Below are positions 1-10,453 of a DNA stretch of 62,020 nt, piece by piece. A program made the translations under genes and the position numbers. This DNA comes from a virus: positions 1 through 62,020 of IMG/VR virus record IMGVR_UViG_3300032073_000028; one strand, 5' to 3'. The notes under the pieces are model-generated. The model was not told the origin of the DNA. It was given only the letters and a program-made list of their open reading frames with translations, and searched no databases. Every line of letters begins with the position of its first letter. Within the stretch, counting starts at the first letter, position 1.

Positions 1-3000
1 CAGCAGTTGTTTTTCCAATTTGACCAAGTGATTCTGAAACTTCTTGAGCAATAAGACCATATCGAGTTCTTTTTTTAGTACTCTCTTTTAAACTATATTG
101 TACTGGTCTTAATGAATTTATAAAATTTAAACCAAGTTCCGAACCACTAATGTGTTCTTTAATTTTTATATCAGATTGATTATTGAAGTTATCTGCATAT
201 ATTTCATCCCACCATCTACTGGTATTACCCATATCTCTAGTTGAATTTCCAGAGTTGTAATAAGCAGCGTCGATATCCCCTCCTACATATAAAGTACTTC
301 TAATATTTCCTAGTGTGGTTTGGTCTGAGTTATAATTGAATTGTTGTATGTTGACTGAACCACTGGAGACTTGAATATATTTGGCAGTTAAATCAGAAGT
401 TGTTGCAGCTGAATCTCCTTGAATAGCTACTTTTCCACCTTTTACATTAATAAGTGTTGGTTGAGACCCCCAACCTGTACCTTGTCTTTCAATCTGAACA
501 TATTTTGTTGAATCATTTAAAACTTGTAATCCTCTTGAAGTTAATTCAACAACATTTGATGGTATAACAATAGTCATATAAGAATTAGAAGAAGATAGTG
601 TATATGTTATTGAACTTGGTGTTGTTGTATAATAAGTTGTAGTACCATTACCACTTGAGTCATAATCAATTTTATATCCACTTGAAGCTGCAATCTTGAT
701 ATAATATTGAAATTTATAAGTTCCTGCATCTAGTGTAATACTCTTACTTTGTTGAGCCCAAGAAGATACTTCGTTATATGAAGTATCACTATAATAATTA
801 CCATTACGATTTTGCCATTGGTTATTATATCCAGTATTTACTGATTCCCAATATTGAGTTGTTGTGTATGCACCTCGATGATTACCAGACCATACCAAAA
901 CATCAGTTGTGGCACTTGTTGATTGATTTACTGCTCTTACATAGAAGTAAAAATAATGAGTTCTTGGCCCTCCACTTTGGAAAAAAGATGGATGGGTCTG
1001 TCCAGCATATGCTGGTGAGTAATTCGGATAATCGGTATAACCACCATTTGTAGATGCAGGTGTACTTATATCTATTGCCTGAGGTCTCCCAACTGTTAAG
1101 TCATAAGTTCCAGTTTGTTCTATCGTATATGTTGTTGCTGTTAAAGTTTCTGCTACCTCAGTTCCATAAACTAAATAATTATTATTTGCATCACTTGTTG
1201 GTAGATTAGGTGTTGATGCAACATAATCCATATCGTTTATAGAAACATTTGTACCTGCAGTTGATGACCACTCATTTGCTGGTTTTAATCTTAATTTAGT
1301 TTCAGAACCAGTTTTAAATAGTATTTCAGGTACAACAGGGTCTAAAATCATATCATCATTTACAGAAACAAATTTTCCACCAGAAGATGATTCTTGTGCT
1401 TCCCATAATCCCACAACACCTGATGTTAATGAAATTGCACCTGATACAATTGCATCTTGACATGTCATGTTTCCTTCTATATCAACTGAAAATTTTGGAT
1501 TTGTTAAATCTGTACCTACTGATATAGTACTACCAGCAAGTGTACCTCCTTGTATCTGTGAACCACTTATTCTACCATGTACTAATAATGATGATGAACC
1601 TTGATTCCATCGTAAGAAACCTGTACTACCACTTAATTCGAAATCACCACTACTTGATAGATATGATGTCCAATCTGAATTAGCATAATATCCAAGATTA
1701 TCTGCACCTAAAAATAATCCAACCCCACTTGGTGATACATTTTTAATTAGTTTACCAGTGACCGGGTCTACCGAACCACTAGCTCCAGCTGCAGTAAGAG
1801 CTGAATTTGCAGTTCCTTGAGCAGCAGTTGCATCTGATTGAGCATTAGAAGCAGTTGATTGAGCATTATTTGCTGCCGTATTGGCAGTATTTGCGGTTGT
1901 AGTTGCAGTTGCAGCAGATGCAGTTGCGTCATTTGCAGTTCCTTGGGCATCATTTGCGGCTCCTTGAGCAGCAGTTGCGGTTGATTGGGCATTAGAAGCA
2001 GAAGTTGCAGCATTTCCTGCTGCCGTAGTTGCGAATGTTTGTGCATTTGATTGAGCAGCAGATGCGGATGCAGCTGCTCCAGCTCCGAAATCTACTGCAG
2101 ATGTTGAACCTGCTTGTATCGTTATTGCACCAGCAATATTTAATGAACTACCATTCCATTCTAAGTAATTTGAATCAGAACTACTGCCTAAAAAGAATTC
2201 ACCACTCGAACTTAAGTAAGCTTTCCAATTTGATGAATCGTAATATCCTAAGTTGTTTGAACCTAAATACAAACCAGCTCCACTTGGAGATGCGGTTTTG
2301 ATTACTCTTCTTGTTGTTGGGTCTACTGAACCACTACTTCCTGCTGCAGTTAGAGCTGAATTTGCTGTTGATTGAGCAGTTGAAGCATTAGTTACTGCAG
2401 TATTTGCAGTTGATTGAGCGTTTGAAGCTGAAGTTGCTGCGTTTGTTGCTGCCGTACTTCCACTCGTTACAGAATTAGCTGCTGCGGTACTTGCAAAAGA
2501 TTGAGCGTTGGATTGGGCGGTAGATGCAGCGGTTGAACCACTCGTTACCGCATTTGATGCTGCGGTTGCAACAGAAGTATTAGTTGCAGCATTACCACCA
2601 GCAGTAATTGTTATAGCACCTTTTATACTTAAGTTACTACCATCCCATGTAAGGAATCCATCTGAAACCCCACCCTTCAAACTCATTACATTACTATTAC
2701 CATCTTTTCTTCCTATATAAATTCCATTGGCAGAATCGTATGAAGTAATTCCACCAATTGCCATATATGGGTTTTGACTAGTTCCTGCGTTTGAGGTATC
2801 TGAGTTTAATGCGATTACTGGATAACCAGAACCACTTGTTCCTATATTTACTGTTCTATTTGCATATACATCTTGAGAAAATAAAACATCTGTTGCAACT
2901 GAACTAAATGTTGCTCCAAATGATTCCCAATATGTGGCGTGTGAACCACCTGATGTTGGTTGTTGGTTTGCATTAGATGCTGTATGAGATGATTTGGCTA

Positions 3001-5833
3001 AATAATATTCTCCAGTAGAACCTTGTACAACATCTCTTCTTAATGATGAAGATACATATTCTATATTTAATCCCCATACTCCTCGATATGTTACACCAGG
3101 CCCTGGTGGACCAGGTAAACCATCTGCTCCATCTGTTCCATCTGTTCCATCTTGTCCATCTTGTCCATCTTGTCCATCCGAACCAATATTACCTGCAATT
3201 GCTTTTGTATAATTTACTACTTGTTGGTGGTCGGTTATATCTCCACTACCATCTTTATAATTTAAATTAATAGTTAGTGAGGCACTATCTGAATTAAATG
3301 ATGCAAGTGAATATTCATTTTTAGTTGGAGTAGCATTTGTTGGAACACAACCAGAACCAGTAATACCAACAATATCAAATCTGTTATTCGTAGATAATCC
3401 TTGTTGATGTTGTATTGTTTCTGAACCTATTCTAAATGTTACTGAACCACTACTATCACCTAGTGATGATACAGCACTTTGTGAAGTTGCGTTAAATGTT
3501 TGATTGTTTGTTGTAGTATTAAAACTAATACCATCTAATTTCTTAACTGGTGATACTGAAACTCTATCTGTAAATACAGAACCAAATTCATCAGAACCAC
3601 TAAACTCATATGTTGTATTTCCTGCTCCAAATGAGTAATCAGATGCATTTAATGTAAAAGTTGTTATACCATTTACTGTTGAACCTTGTGTAAGACCAGG
3701 TTTACCACTTCCACTATTTACTGTAAGTGTTGTTGTATCTGATGCAAGGTTTTTTCTTTGTGCTTGTATTGTTATACTTTGACCACTTGGGTCTACTGAT
3801 AAATCAGTTGCCTTATAAAAGAATTGATTTTGATTTGATGTTACAATAAGTGCAGATGCAGGTTCACCATCTTCAAATCTTGTGATTGTTTCAAATTCTT
3901 CTTTATCTTCTATTGATGCAGTATAAGTAATAGAACCTACAATTTGTGAACTAAGTGAACCACTAAACGATGCAATTGTTAAAACATTGTTAGTATTTAA
4001 TGCACCAGGATAAGCTTCTCCTTGAGATGAATAAACTGTTGGGTTTATGAATACACCATTTTTATCGAATGCTGCAGATGCAAATGTAATTGAACCAGTC
4101 AATCCATTTGAAGTTACTCTGAATCTTGATTGTTGGAATGGTGGATTACCTAGTGAACCACTTGAGAATCTAAATGCAGTTCTATCAGTTTCAAATTCTA
4201 ATAATCTAACATTTGATGTTGTTGTTAAATTTCCACCACTAAAGTTTTTTGATTTGTTTACTTCTACTGGTATAAAGTTATTATTTATATCATAGAATTC
4301 AAATTTAAAATCAAAGAATTCTGAATCTAATTTTCTTGGTACTTCTTGTACAAGTGTAAATTCATCTGGTGAAAATGATGTTTCTTGTGCATTTCTAAAA
4401 GATACATTTGATATGTACCAATCATCACCATTTACTTCTAATACTAATCTTGCACTACCAGAGTTAGTTGAAATAATATTTTTACTAACATCAAATTTTT
4501 GAAGAGTGTCATCAGAACCACTAATTATTTCTATGGATTGTGTAAAAGAAGAACCACTTAAATATGCGTGTATTTGTTTAGATGAATTTACAGAACCTGA
4601 TAATTTTGTTTTAAATGAAATATTATATTCTATATCATTTCCAATATCTAAAGATTCTGATGTGTATATTAATTGTGTTCCACTTCCACCATAATTTATT
4701 TTTACACCATTTAATAATTGTGTATTATCTAGTGTGACTGGGTGAGCATCTGATGATGTAATCCAATAATTAGATAAATTGTAGTTATTAAATATACCAT
4801 ATGAAAGTTCAGTATCTGCAGTTGTTGTTATATCTTTTAGTAATTCTGTTGATTCTAGTTTCTGTTCTTGTACGAGTGTAAAATCACCTGTTTCATTTCT
4901 TGATTTTCTAAATACTTTTATTCTTGCAACATCACCAACGAATGATTTTAAGTTTGTTATTTTTATTTTAGCAAATGAACCAGTTAATGCAGATTCAACT
5001 ACTGTAATTCCTTCTTCATTATCAAATGATGATGTGTATCCAATATTTGTAAATCCAGTTACTAATCCATCTGAACCAGTATGTGCACTATCTACTAAAA
5101 CTTCTGTTTCACTTAGTGCCTCTTTTACAGTTGGGTTATAATTTAAACTTGGGAATGATATTGTACTTTCATCGATTGATGAAGTAAAGTTGGGACCAGA
5201 GTTAACTTTTAATCTATATAATACTCCTCCCCCATAATTACTATAATCTGTTCCAGCTTCTGGTTGGAAAGGAATTCCATCTAAACTACCACTCTGAGTT
5301 ACTGTTGGTATTGTTTTGGTAAATAATGGTTTTGATATTTCTTCAATAGAAATCTTAGGTCTTTTGAAAAATCTAACTCTTGTTTCGTTGGCAAGATTTC
5401 TATTGATGTTAAGTTGTTTTTCCCACTTAACATTGTAGATGCCTTTCCAATTATCTGGTACATCTATTTTATTACCCTCATCATCAAAATATGATTTTAG
5501 TTCTCCAAGTATGGTAATTTTACCTAATCCAATAGGAGTATCTTCATATACATAAACTCCAACTACTTTAGATAATCCTTCGTAATATTGAGGAACTCCT
5601 TGACCTGGTTCGAAGTATATTGGATTACCATTTACATCTAAAACTTCTATTTTTATTTCAGTAGTTTCTTTTAGACACTCAGAACCTTCAATAAGAAATC
5701 CATTCTTACCACCAGTAAGGTTTTCACCTAATTCAGTAATTCTAAAGTATGTTGAGTTTGGATTGGTATCATTTAGAAATACACCAAATTTACTCAAATT
5801 CTCTAGGGATGAAAATTTTTTGATTATTGCCAT
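1..5833 (-). CDS. Giant tail fibre / adhesin with S74 chaperone domain (3' end cut by window)
   Basis: The frame stays open from an ATG at 5833 to the window edge, giving about 1,944 codons without a stop, so the C-terminus lies outside. From N to C: a beta-rich N-terminal virion part, a collagen-like stretch near 3100-3180 (GSDGQDGQDG then GLPGPPGPG), then three related modules of the type GLYLGSNNLGYY...LEWNGSSL separated by Ala/Ser/Asn/Thr-rich stalks (about 1770-2640). The last visible residues (SDIKIKEHISG, then RYGLIAQEVSESLG) match the start of the peptidase S74 / endosialidase intramolecular chaperone, which in known fibres trimerises and then cleaves itself off. An ATATTTATA motif lies 5 nt before the ATG, followed by AAGG. 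Role as receptor-binding fibre is inferred from this architecture. Confidence 0.85.
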   Translation of the reverse strand, partial: MAIIKKFSSLENLSKFGVFLNDTNPNSTYFRITELGENLTGGKNGFLIEGSECLKETTEIKIEVLDVNGNPIYFEPGQGVPQYYEGLSKVVGVYVYEDTPIGLGKITILGELKSYFDDEGNKIDVPDNWKGIYNVKWEKQLNINRNLANETRVRFFKRPKISIEEISKPLFTKTIPTVTQSGSLDGIPFQPEAGTDYSNYGGGVLYRLKVNSGPNFTSSIDESTISFPSLNYNPTVKEALSETEVLVDSAHTGSDGLVTGFTNIGYTSSFDNEEGITVVESALTGSFAKIKITNLKSFVGDVARIKVFRKSRNETGDFTLVQEQKLESTELLKDITTTADTELSYGIFNNYNLSNYWITSSDAHPVTLDNTQLLNGVKINYGGSGTQLIYTSESLDIGNDIEYNISFKTKLSGSVNSSKQIHAYLSGSSFTQSIEIISGSDDTLQKFDVSKNIISTNSGSARLVLEVNGDDWYISNVSFRNAQETSFSPDEFTLVQEVPRKLDSEFFDFKFEFYDINNNFIPVEVNKSKNFSGGNLTTTSNVRLLEFETDRTAFRFSSGSLGNPPFQQSRFRVTSNGLTGSITFASAAFDKNGVFINPTVYSSQGEAYPGALNTNNVLTIASFSGSLSSQIVGSITYTASIEDKEEFETITRFEDGEPASALIVTSNQNQFFYKATDLSVDPSGQSITIQAQRKNLASDTTTLTVNSGSGKPGLTQGSTVNGITTFTLNASDYSFGAGNTTYEFSGSDEFGSVFTDRVSVSPVKKLDGISFNTTTNNQTFNATSQSAVSSLGDSSGSVTFRIGSETIQHQQGLSTNNRFDIVGITGSGCVPTNATPTKNEYSLASFNSDSASLTINLNYKDGSGDITDHQQVVNYTKAIAGNIGSDGQDGQDGQDGTDGTDGADGLPGPPGPGVTYRGVWGLNIEYVSSSLRRDVVQGSTGEYYLAKSSHTASNANQQPTSGGSHATYWESFGATFSSVATDVLFSQDVYANRTVNIGTSGSGYPVIALNSDTSNAGTSQNPYMAIGGITSYDSANGIYIGRKDGNSNVMSLKGGVSDGFLTWDGSNLSIKGAITITAGGNAATNTSVATAASNAVTSGSTAASTAQSNAQSFASTAAANSVTSGSTAATNAATSASNAQSTANTAVTNASTAQSTANSALTAAGSSGSVDPTTRRVIKTASPSGAGLYLGSNNLGYYDSSNWKAYLSSSGEFFLGSSSDSNYLEWNGSSLNIAGAITIQAGSTSAVDFGAGAAASASAAQSNAQTFATTAAGNAATSASNAQSTATAAQGAANDAQGTANDATASAATATTTANTANTAANNAQSTASNAQSDATAAQGTANSALTAAGASGSVDPVTGKLIKNVSPSGVGLFLGADNLGYYANSDWTSYLSSSGDFELSGSTGFLRWNQGSSSLLVHGRISGSQIQGGTLAGSTISVGTDLTNPKFSVDIEGNMTCQDAIVSGAISLTSGVVGLWEAQESSSGGKFVSVNDDMILDPVVPEILFKTGSETKLRLKPANEWSSTAGTNVSINDMDYVASTPNLPTSDANNNYLVYGTEVAETLTATTYTIEQTGTYDLTVGRPQAIDISTPASTNGGYTDYPNYSPAYAGQTHPSFFQSGGPRTHYFYFYVRAVNQSTSATTDVLVWSGNHRGAYTTTQYWESVNTGYNNQWQNRNGNYYSDTSYNEVSSWAQQSKSITLDAGTYKFQYYIKIAASSGYKIDYDSSGNGTTTYYTTTPSSITYTLSSSNSYMTIVIPSNVVELTSRGLQVLNDSTKYVQIERQGTGWGSQPTLINVKGGKVAIQGDSAATTSDLTAKYIQVSSGSVNIQQFNYNSDQTTLGNIRSTLYVGGDIDAAYYNSGNSTRDMGNTSRWWDEIYADNFNNQSDIKIKEHISGSELGLNFINSLRPVQYSLKESTKKRTRYGLIAQEVSESLGQIGKTTA

Positions 5834-5838
5834 ACCTT

Positions 5839-5847
5839 TATAAATAT
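5839..5847 (-). promoter_or_regulatory. Candidate late promoter motif ATATTTATA (fibre gene)
   Basis: ATATTTATA on the coding strand, 5 nt upstream of the fibre ATG. It is one of 12 exact intergenic copies in this window. Assignment as a late promoter is inference. Confidence 0.45.
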
Positions 5848-5887
5848 TGAGTTATTTAATAAGTGTATATATATTCTATGGAAACCT

Positions 5888-6052
5888 ATGGGAAAATATT
5901 CTACTATACAAATTACAAAAGAAACACTTAAGTTGTTAAGTGATTACTGTGCAGATAATGGTTACAGTAAAAGTGGATTAATTGAAAAATTAATTAAAGA
6001 TAAAGTTAAAAAAGAAGTACCTTCTCAGAATGTGTTAAGAGTTAATACTTAA
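5888..6052 (+). CDS. Small ribbon-helix-helix (CopG/Arc-type) DNA-binding protein
   Basis: This 54-residue protein (starting MGKYSTIQITKETLKLL) has the layout of a ribbon-helix-helix repressor. A short N-terminal strand (YSTIQI) is followed by helix 1 (TKETLKLLSDYCADN) and helix 2 (SKSGLIEKLIKDKVKKE). Such proteins dimerise and bind operators through the strand. It is the only convincing plus-strand gene in the window. It lies divergent from the fibre gene and convergent with the Mre11-Rad50 gene, whose 3' end it overlaps by 11 nt. The ATG at 5888 is chosen because the upstream in-frame sequence lacks another start giving the RHH strand. It may be an autoregulator or control the adjacent transcription units; targets are unknown. 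Confidence 0.7.
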   Translation: MGKYSTIQITKETLKLLSDYCADNGYSKSGLIEKLIKDKVKKEVPSQNVLRVNT

Positions 6053-9000
6053 CATTTGAAAATCCTTTTTCTTTCTTAATTTCAACTAAATCATCTACAA
6101 CATCTCGCATTGAATCAATATGAGATATTACCATAACGAAATCAAACTGAGTTTTAAGGTATGTGAACAACATAAATAAAGATTGTAGGTTCTCACTATC
6201 TAAAGTACCAAATCCTTCATCTATTACAAGGAAATTAGGTCTAGGAAGATTACATACATTAATAAGTGCAACTCGAATTGCTAATCCACTAATGAATCTT
6301 TCCATTCCACTACACATTTCTAAACTCCATCTCTGGTCTCCATACACTAAATAGGCATTAATGTTTTTACCATCGATTTCTAACTGCATTCCAAATTCTA
6401 CGATTTGTCCTAATATATTGTTTACCTCACCTTCTAACATTGGAAGTGCCTTTTCTATCAGTTCATAGGATACACCATCTCTACTTAAAGCATTTAAATA
6501 GAAATCATATAGTTTACTCTGTGCTTCTAAGTTTTTTACTTCTTGTATTCTATCTTCTATAATTTCTTTTTGATTCTGAAGTGCAGATATTTTACCATTT
6601 AATTGTAATATATCTTTGTTATTATTTTTTATATCTTGTTTTATAACATCCCACTCAGAACGAACATTTACTATCTCATCTCTTATTTCTTTGTTCTTTT
6701 TAATTTGTTTTTCGTTCTTATAATATTCTTTAACAAGTTGCTCTTGTTGACCAAATTGTGTAATATACTTGTATTCTTCAGTTTCGGTTGTTGATAACTT
6801 GTTGATAAGTCCACTCAACTCTCTATCTATCTTATCTTCTTTTTCTTGAGCTTCTTTAAAGTTTTTCCATTCTTTTTCATAACCTTTTAAAGAATCTATT
6901 TCAACATTTATATCTAACTTTTCTTTTCGTAATGACTGTAATTCTGATTCCTTTTCTTGTATTTCAGATTCAACTTTTTCTTTTGTATCTAGTATAGATT
7001 TAGAGTTTTCCATACAAACATCACATTCTTCGTTGTATTTATGAGAATCTAAATGGTCTTTTCTATCGTACAAAGATTCTAATTTTATATTTACTTTTTC
7101 GATATCAGATTCTACATCAGATAATTTTATCTTTTTTATCTTTAAAATACCAATACTATTTTCTAATACTTCTTCATCAAATTTATCAAGTATTTCTTCT
7201 AATTCAAGTTGTAGTTCTTCTCTATGACTAATTCTATCTTGAATAGAATCTTTTTGTTTTGTTGTATCATCCTTTTTCTTTTCTAGGATTCTTAATCTTT
7301 TTTCTAACTCTTCAATCGATACACCACTATCTGCGTTTAGGTTAACAATCTTCTCATTTAACTTGATTATTTGCTTATTAAGTTTTTCTTCTTCTTTCTT
7401 ACATTTATCTTGTTGTATCTCTAATAACTTGTAGGCAGATTTCTCCCCCTTTAACTTTGTATCGATTTCGGCCAATTTCGTCGTAAAATCGTCAGACTTA
7501 AACTTTCTGATAAGTGTTGCATTATCTCTGTTTTGTTCACTTGCTTGTTGATATAATTTATCAAAGATATCTACTCCAATAAATTGAGAAAGAGTTTCTT
7601 TTCTTTCGGATTGTGATTTATCAATAAATAAAGCATTGTTACCTTGTAGTGAAAGAGTAGTTAATACAAAATCCTCAAACTTACCTAAATACTTTTCAAT
7701 GTTCTTATTTGTTTCTCTTCGTTGTTCACCATTAAGTGATTCAAGTACTCCTGCATCTTCTTTCCAAAAGTTAACATCAACTTTAAGATTAGTTCCTCTT
7801 CGTGTCCATTTAGCAGTTCTTTCAATAAAGTATTGTATTCCATCTATTTCAAAGTTAAACTTACAATAGAATTTATCCTTACGATTATTAAGAATATTTT
7901 TAGATGATGTAGTACGAGATGTTTTATCGTAAATACAAAAACATAGTGCATCAAATAAAGATGATTTACCACTTGCGTTTGGAGCAAAGATTCCTATGAT
8001 ACCTTGTGCCTTATCGAATCTTACCTTATTATCTTCACCATACGAGAACATATTAGAAAAATGAAATTCTTTTGGTGTCCATAATATATTACCAGCAGAA
8101 TCTGAATCATCTATTCGTGAGTTTAATTCTGTATTTATTTCTTGAATACTATCAAGTTCTTCTGAATCTAATAGATATTGTCTTTCTAAATAATCTCTGA
8201 TAAGTTGGTTTTGGAAGGTTTCATCCTTGACATTACCAACAATATTTTTATTTATTTTTTGATTTGTTTTAAGTTGTCCGATTGTATCGGTTCTTGTTAC
8301 AGTAACCTCTTGAACCTTAAATAATTTTTTTAACTCGGTGATACATCGTTTCATATCACTAGCCTCAGTTTTTGTAAACCTTAATCGTAATCTTGGATGT
8401 TTAGGTAGTTTTGTACCTATCTCATCGTAAACCCATTGTGGTATCTTTCCTTTTACTACATCAACAGTTAAGAATCCATAATCATTATGAAGATGGTGTT
8501 CAGTAAATGTTCGTGTTGGAATATCCCAAAGTAAGTATCCATGATTTTCTAGTAACTCTCCATGATTTTGTTGAATCATAGAACCAGCATAAGCTATATG
8601 TTCGTATCCTTTACCAAATGTTTGTCTTTTGTGAATATCACCCAACATGGCCATATCGAATCCATCAAACATATCCACTTGGAATGAGTTAGAAGAAACG
8701 GTATAGCCGATATCTGTTTGAGCTTTGTTTACTGGTCCATGAAATAGACAGATTGTATTTTCTCCATCAATGGTATCTCCCTTAGGCCAATTTTCCTTGT
8801 TATCCAATATAGAATAGACAACGAAATTAAGATTATGAATAGGGTAAACACCAGTGTCACGAAGATAATGAATTCTATCATTTCCAAGATTTTTGATAAT
8901 AGGCGTAAGTACATCTAGTCTGTGGGAATTATTTAAATTACAATCGTGGTTACCTGTGATTAATACAGTTTCTCTTAACTTCGCACACTCTGTGAGAAAC

Positions 9001-9200
9001 CAGCTTATTTCGTGTACGAGTTCGGGTGACATCTCTGTTTTTGCATGAGCGATATCACCAGCAATATAGATGAGGGAATCTTCTATATTATCTTCTTTAA
9101 CTTCTTTTAGGAATCGTTTAAATACTATTTTGTATTCTTTGTGTCTTTGTAGATTACGAATATGTAAATCTGCTAAGTGATAAACCTTAGTTATTATCAT
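6042..9200 (-). CDS. Fused Mre11-Rad50 (SbcD-SbcC, T4 gp47-gp46) recombination nuclease
   Basis: This 1,052-residue protein joins two subunits that are normally separate. Residues 1 to about 330 are an Mre11/gp47-type metallophosphoesterase with DLH (11-13), GDIAH (48-52), GNHD (83-86), a later FHG and GDIH. Residues about 390-1052 are a Rad50/gp46 ATPase: Walker A near 405 (APNASGKSS), long coiled coils, a zinc hook CDVC near 726, the signature SGMERF and Walker B VIDEGFGTLD near 995. In T4 the pair resects DNA ends for recombination-dependent replication. It overlaps the upstream gene by ATGA, so the two are probably translationally coupled. Function is confident. The fusion is directly visible as one uninterrupted frame. 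Confidence 0.93.
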   Translation of the reverse strand: MIITKVYHLADLHIRNLQRHKEYKIVFKRFLKEVKEDNIEDSLIYIAGDIAHAKTEMSPELVHEISWFLTECAKLRETVLITGNHDCNLNNSHRLDVLTPIIKNLGNDRIHYLRDTGVYPIHNLNFVVYSILDNKENWPKGDTIDGENTICLFHGPVNKAQTDIGYTVSSNSFQVDMFDGFDMAMLGDIHKRQTFGKGYEHIAYAGSMIQQNHGELLENHGYLLWDIPTRTFTEHHLHNDYGFLTVDVVKGKIPQWVYDEIGTKLPKHPRLRLRFTKTEASDMKRCITELKKLFKVQEVTVTRTDTIGQLKTNQKINKNIVGNVKDETFQNQLIRDYLERQYLLDSEELDSIQEINTELNSRIDDSDSAGNILWTPKEFHFSNMFSYGEDNKVRFDKAQGIIGIFAPNASGKSSLFDALCFCIYDKTSRTTSSKNILNNRKDKFYCKFNFEIDGIQYFIERTAKWTRRGTNLKVDVNFWKEDAGVLESLNGEQRRETNKNIEKYLGKFEDFVLTTLSLQGNNALFIDKSQSERKETLSQFIGVDIFDKLYQQASEQNRDNATLIRKFKSDDFTTKLAEIDTKLKGEKSAYKLLEIQQDKCKKEEEKLNKQIIKLNEKIVNLNADSGVSIEELEKRLRILEKKKDDTTKQKDSIQDRISHREELQLELEEILDKFDEEVLENSIGILKIKKIKLSDVESDIEKVNIKLESLYDRKDHLDSHKYNEECDVCMENSKSILDTKEKVESEIQEKESELQSLRKEKLDINVEIDSLKGYEKEWKNFKEAQEKEDKIDRELSGLINKLSTTETEEYKYITQFGQQEQLVKEYYKNEKQIKKNKEIRDEIVNVRSEWDVIKQDIKNNNKDILQLNGKISALQNQKEIIEDRIQEVKNLEAQSKLYDFYLNALSRDGVSYELIEKALPMLEGEVNNILGQIVEFGMQLEIDGKNINAYLVYGDQRWSLEMCSGMERFISGLAIRVALINVCNLPRPNFLVIDEGFGTLDSENLQSLFMLFTYLKTQFDFVMVISHIDSMRDVVDDLVEIKKEKGFSNVKY

Positions 9201-10453
9201 AAATTGTTATTTAATAAGTTTTTGAAAGTTTCAACTTGTAAGTGATACAAATCTCTCATTAGATTATTGTTGTGTTCTAATTTTTCTCTACTTTGATTAT
9301 ATAGTTCGTGTATTTCTTCTATTGGAAGTTTTCCTAACCTTACTATATTTTCACTTGCCTTTATTGTTCTTTCAAGGTTGCATTCAATATTATCATATGA
9401 TGTATCTATTACATCTTCAAACAAATTAAACCCAAGTTTTTTAAGTGTTTTTAGTAATCCCTTCTGTCCTATAAATAAAGGAATGTTATATGACATAAAA
9501 GGTTTAAATATTTTTTCTGATGTATATATTTGTCCATCGTAGTTTGATAAACTTGTACATCCTATTATTTCAATGTATGCATTAGATGTATATGGGAGTG
9601 TAAATGCATATTGGTCTACATTTGAAAGGTTTGGAATGTAATCTAATACTATTGGTAAATCTTCTAATAAAGATTTATGTTCTTCTTCTGTATATGCACC
9701 TTTTAATATTTTTTGTTTCCAATCCTCAACATTTCTTATTCCTAAATTAGAATGATATTCGGTTAACTGAGAAACTTCTGATAAAAAGTTATTAAAATTT
9801 ATATCTCTTTCTTTTTCTTGATTACAGTTTTCATCAAATATATTATATGCATTGTAAGAGAAGAATGAATCTTTTAGTAAATCATTATCTCTTAATGTTT
9901 TATGAATCATACTTCGTTGAAACTTATATACCCCATTATATGATAAAAACTTTTTTGCCCTTTTCATATCTGGATATCTTCTAAATACTACTTGTGCCAA
10001 CCATCTTAAATCTTGATACCCTCCATTACAAACATAAAAATTATAATGTTGTTTTACTTTTCTTGTTGCCCACAATTCACCATATGTTGGTGTTAATATT
10101 TTTAAACCATCATTTTTATAAGCGGAATCACAACTATAACCAGTATCAGGATGTATGATTATAATATTCTTACAATTTAACTTTTCTGTAAAAGATGCTA
10201 ATTCTCTTTCGTTTAATAATTGGCCATTATTTCTTTTTATATAACTAGAATCTATTATTAAACTATCTGATGATTTTACTAATGAGTTTATATATTCTAT
10301 ATTAGTTTCATTTGATAAATACGATTCAAAATCTAAATCAGATTCAGTAGTATTTTCTACGATAGTATTATATGGCAACCCTGTCGATTTTAGTAAATCT
10401 TTCCATTGAACATATAATCCTTGATTATATGGCATCTCTAATGTGTGAATCAT
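9197..10453 (-). CDS. Putative glycosyltransferase-like phage protein
   Basis: 418 residues, no signal peptide or membrane segment. The C-terminal part contains EKIFKPFMSYNIPLFIG followed by LKKLGFNLFEDVIDTSYDNI, a pattern found in a family of phage proteins that resembles the nucleotide-sugar-binding end of fucosyltransferase/exostosin-like enzymes (an EK-x-x-KP motif, then a 'G-x-L-x-x-L-x-x-LGF' stretch). The N-terminal half is not recognised. It starts in the ATGA of the primase stop and its own stop overlaps the start of the Mre11-Rad50 gene by ATGA, so it sits inside a replication/recombination operon without obvious logic. The sugar-transfer role is an inference from motif resemblance only. 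Confidence 0.5.
   Translation of the reverse strand: MIHTLEMPYNQGLYVQWKDLLKSTGLPYNTIVENTTESDLDFESYLSNETNIEYINSLVKSSDSLIIDSSYIKRNNGQLLNERELASFTEKLNCKNIIIIHPDTGYSCDSAYKNDGLKILTPTYGELWATRKVKQHYNFYVCNGGYQDLRWLAQVVFRRYPDMKRAKKFLSYNGVYKFQRSMIHKTLRDNDLLKDSFFSYNAYNIFDENCNQEKERDINFNNFLSEVSQLTEYHSNLGIRNVEDWKQKILKGAYTEEEHKSLLEDLPIVLDYIPNLSNVDQYAFTLPYTSNAYIEIIGCTSLSNYDGQIYTSEKIFKPFMSYNIPLFIGQKGLLKTLKKLGFNLFEDVIDTSYDNIECNLERTIKASENIVRLGKLPIEEIHELYNQSREKLEHNNNLMRDLYHLQVETFKNLLNNNL

Noticed and set aside
1770-2640. CRISPR-like or tandem DNA repeats
   Set aside because: The repeats are codon-level repeats of an Ala/Ser/Thr-rich fibre stalk in frame, not regular direct repeats with spacers.
8729-8914. 61-codon minus-strand frame within the Mre11 part
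   Set aside because: Shadow of the fused nuclease gene; hydrophobic composition arises from frame shift.
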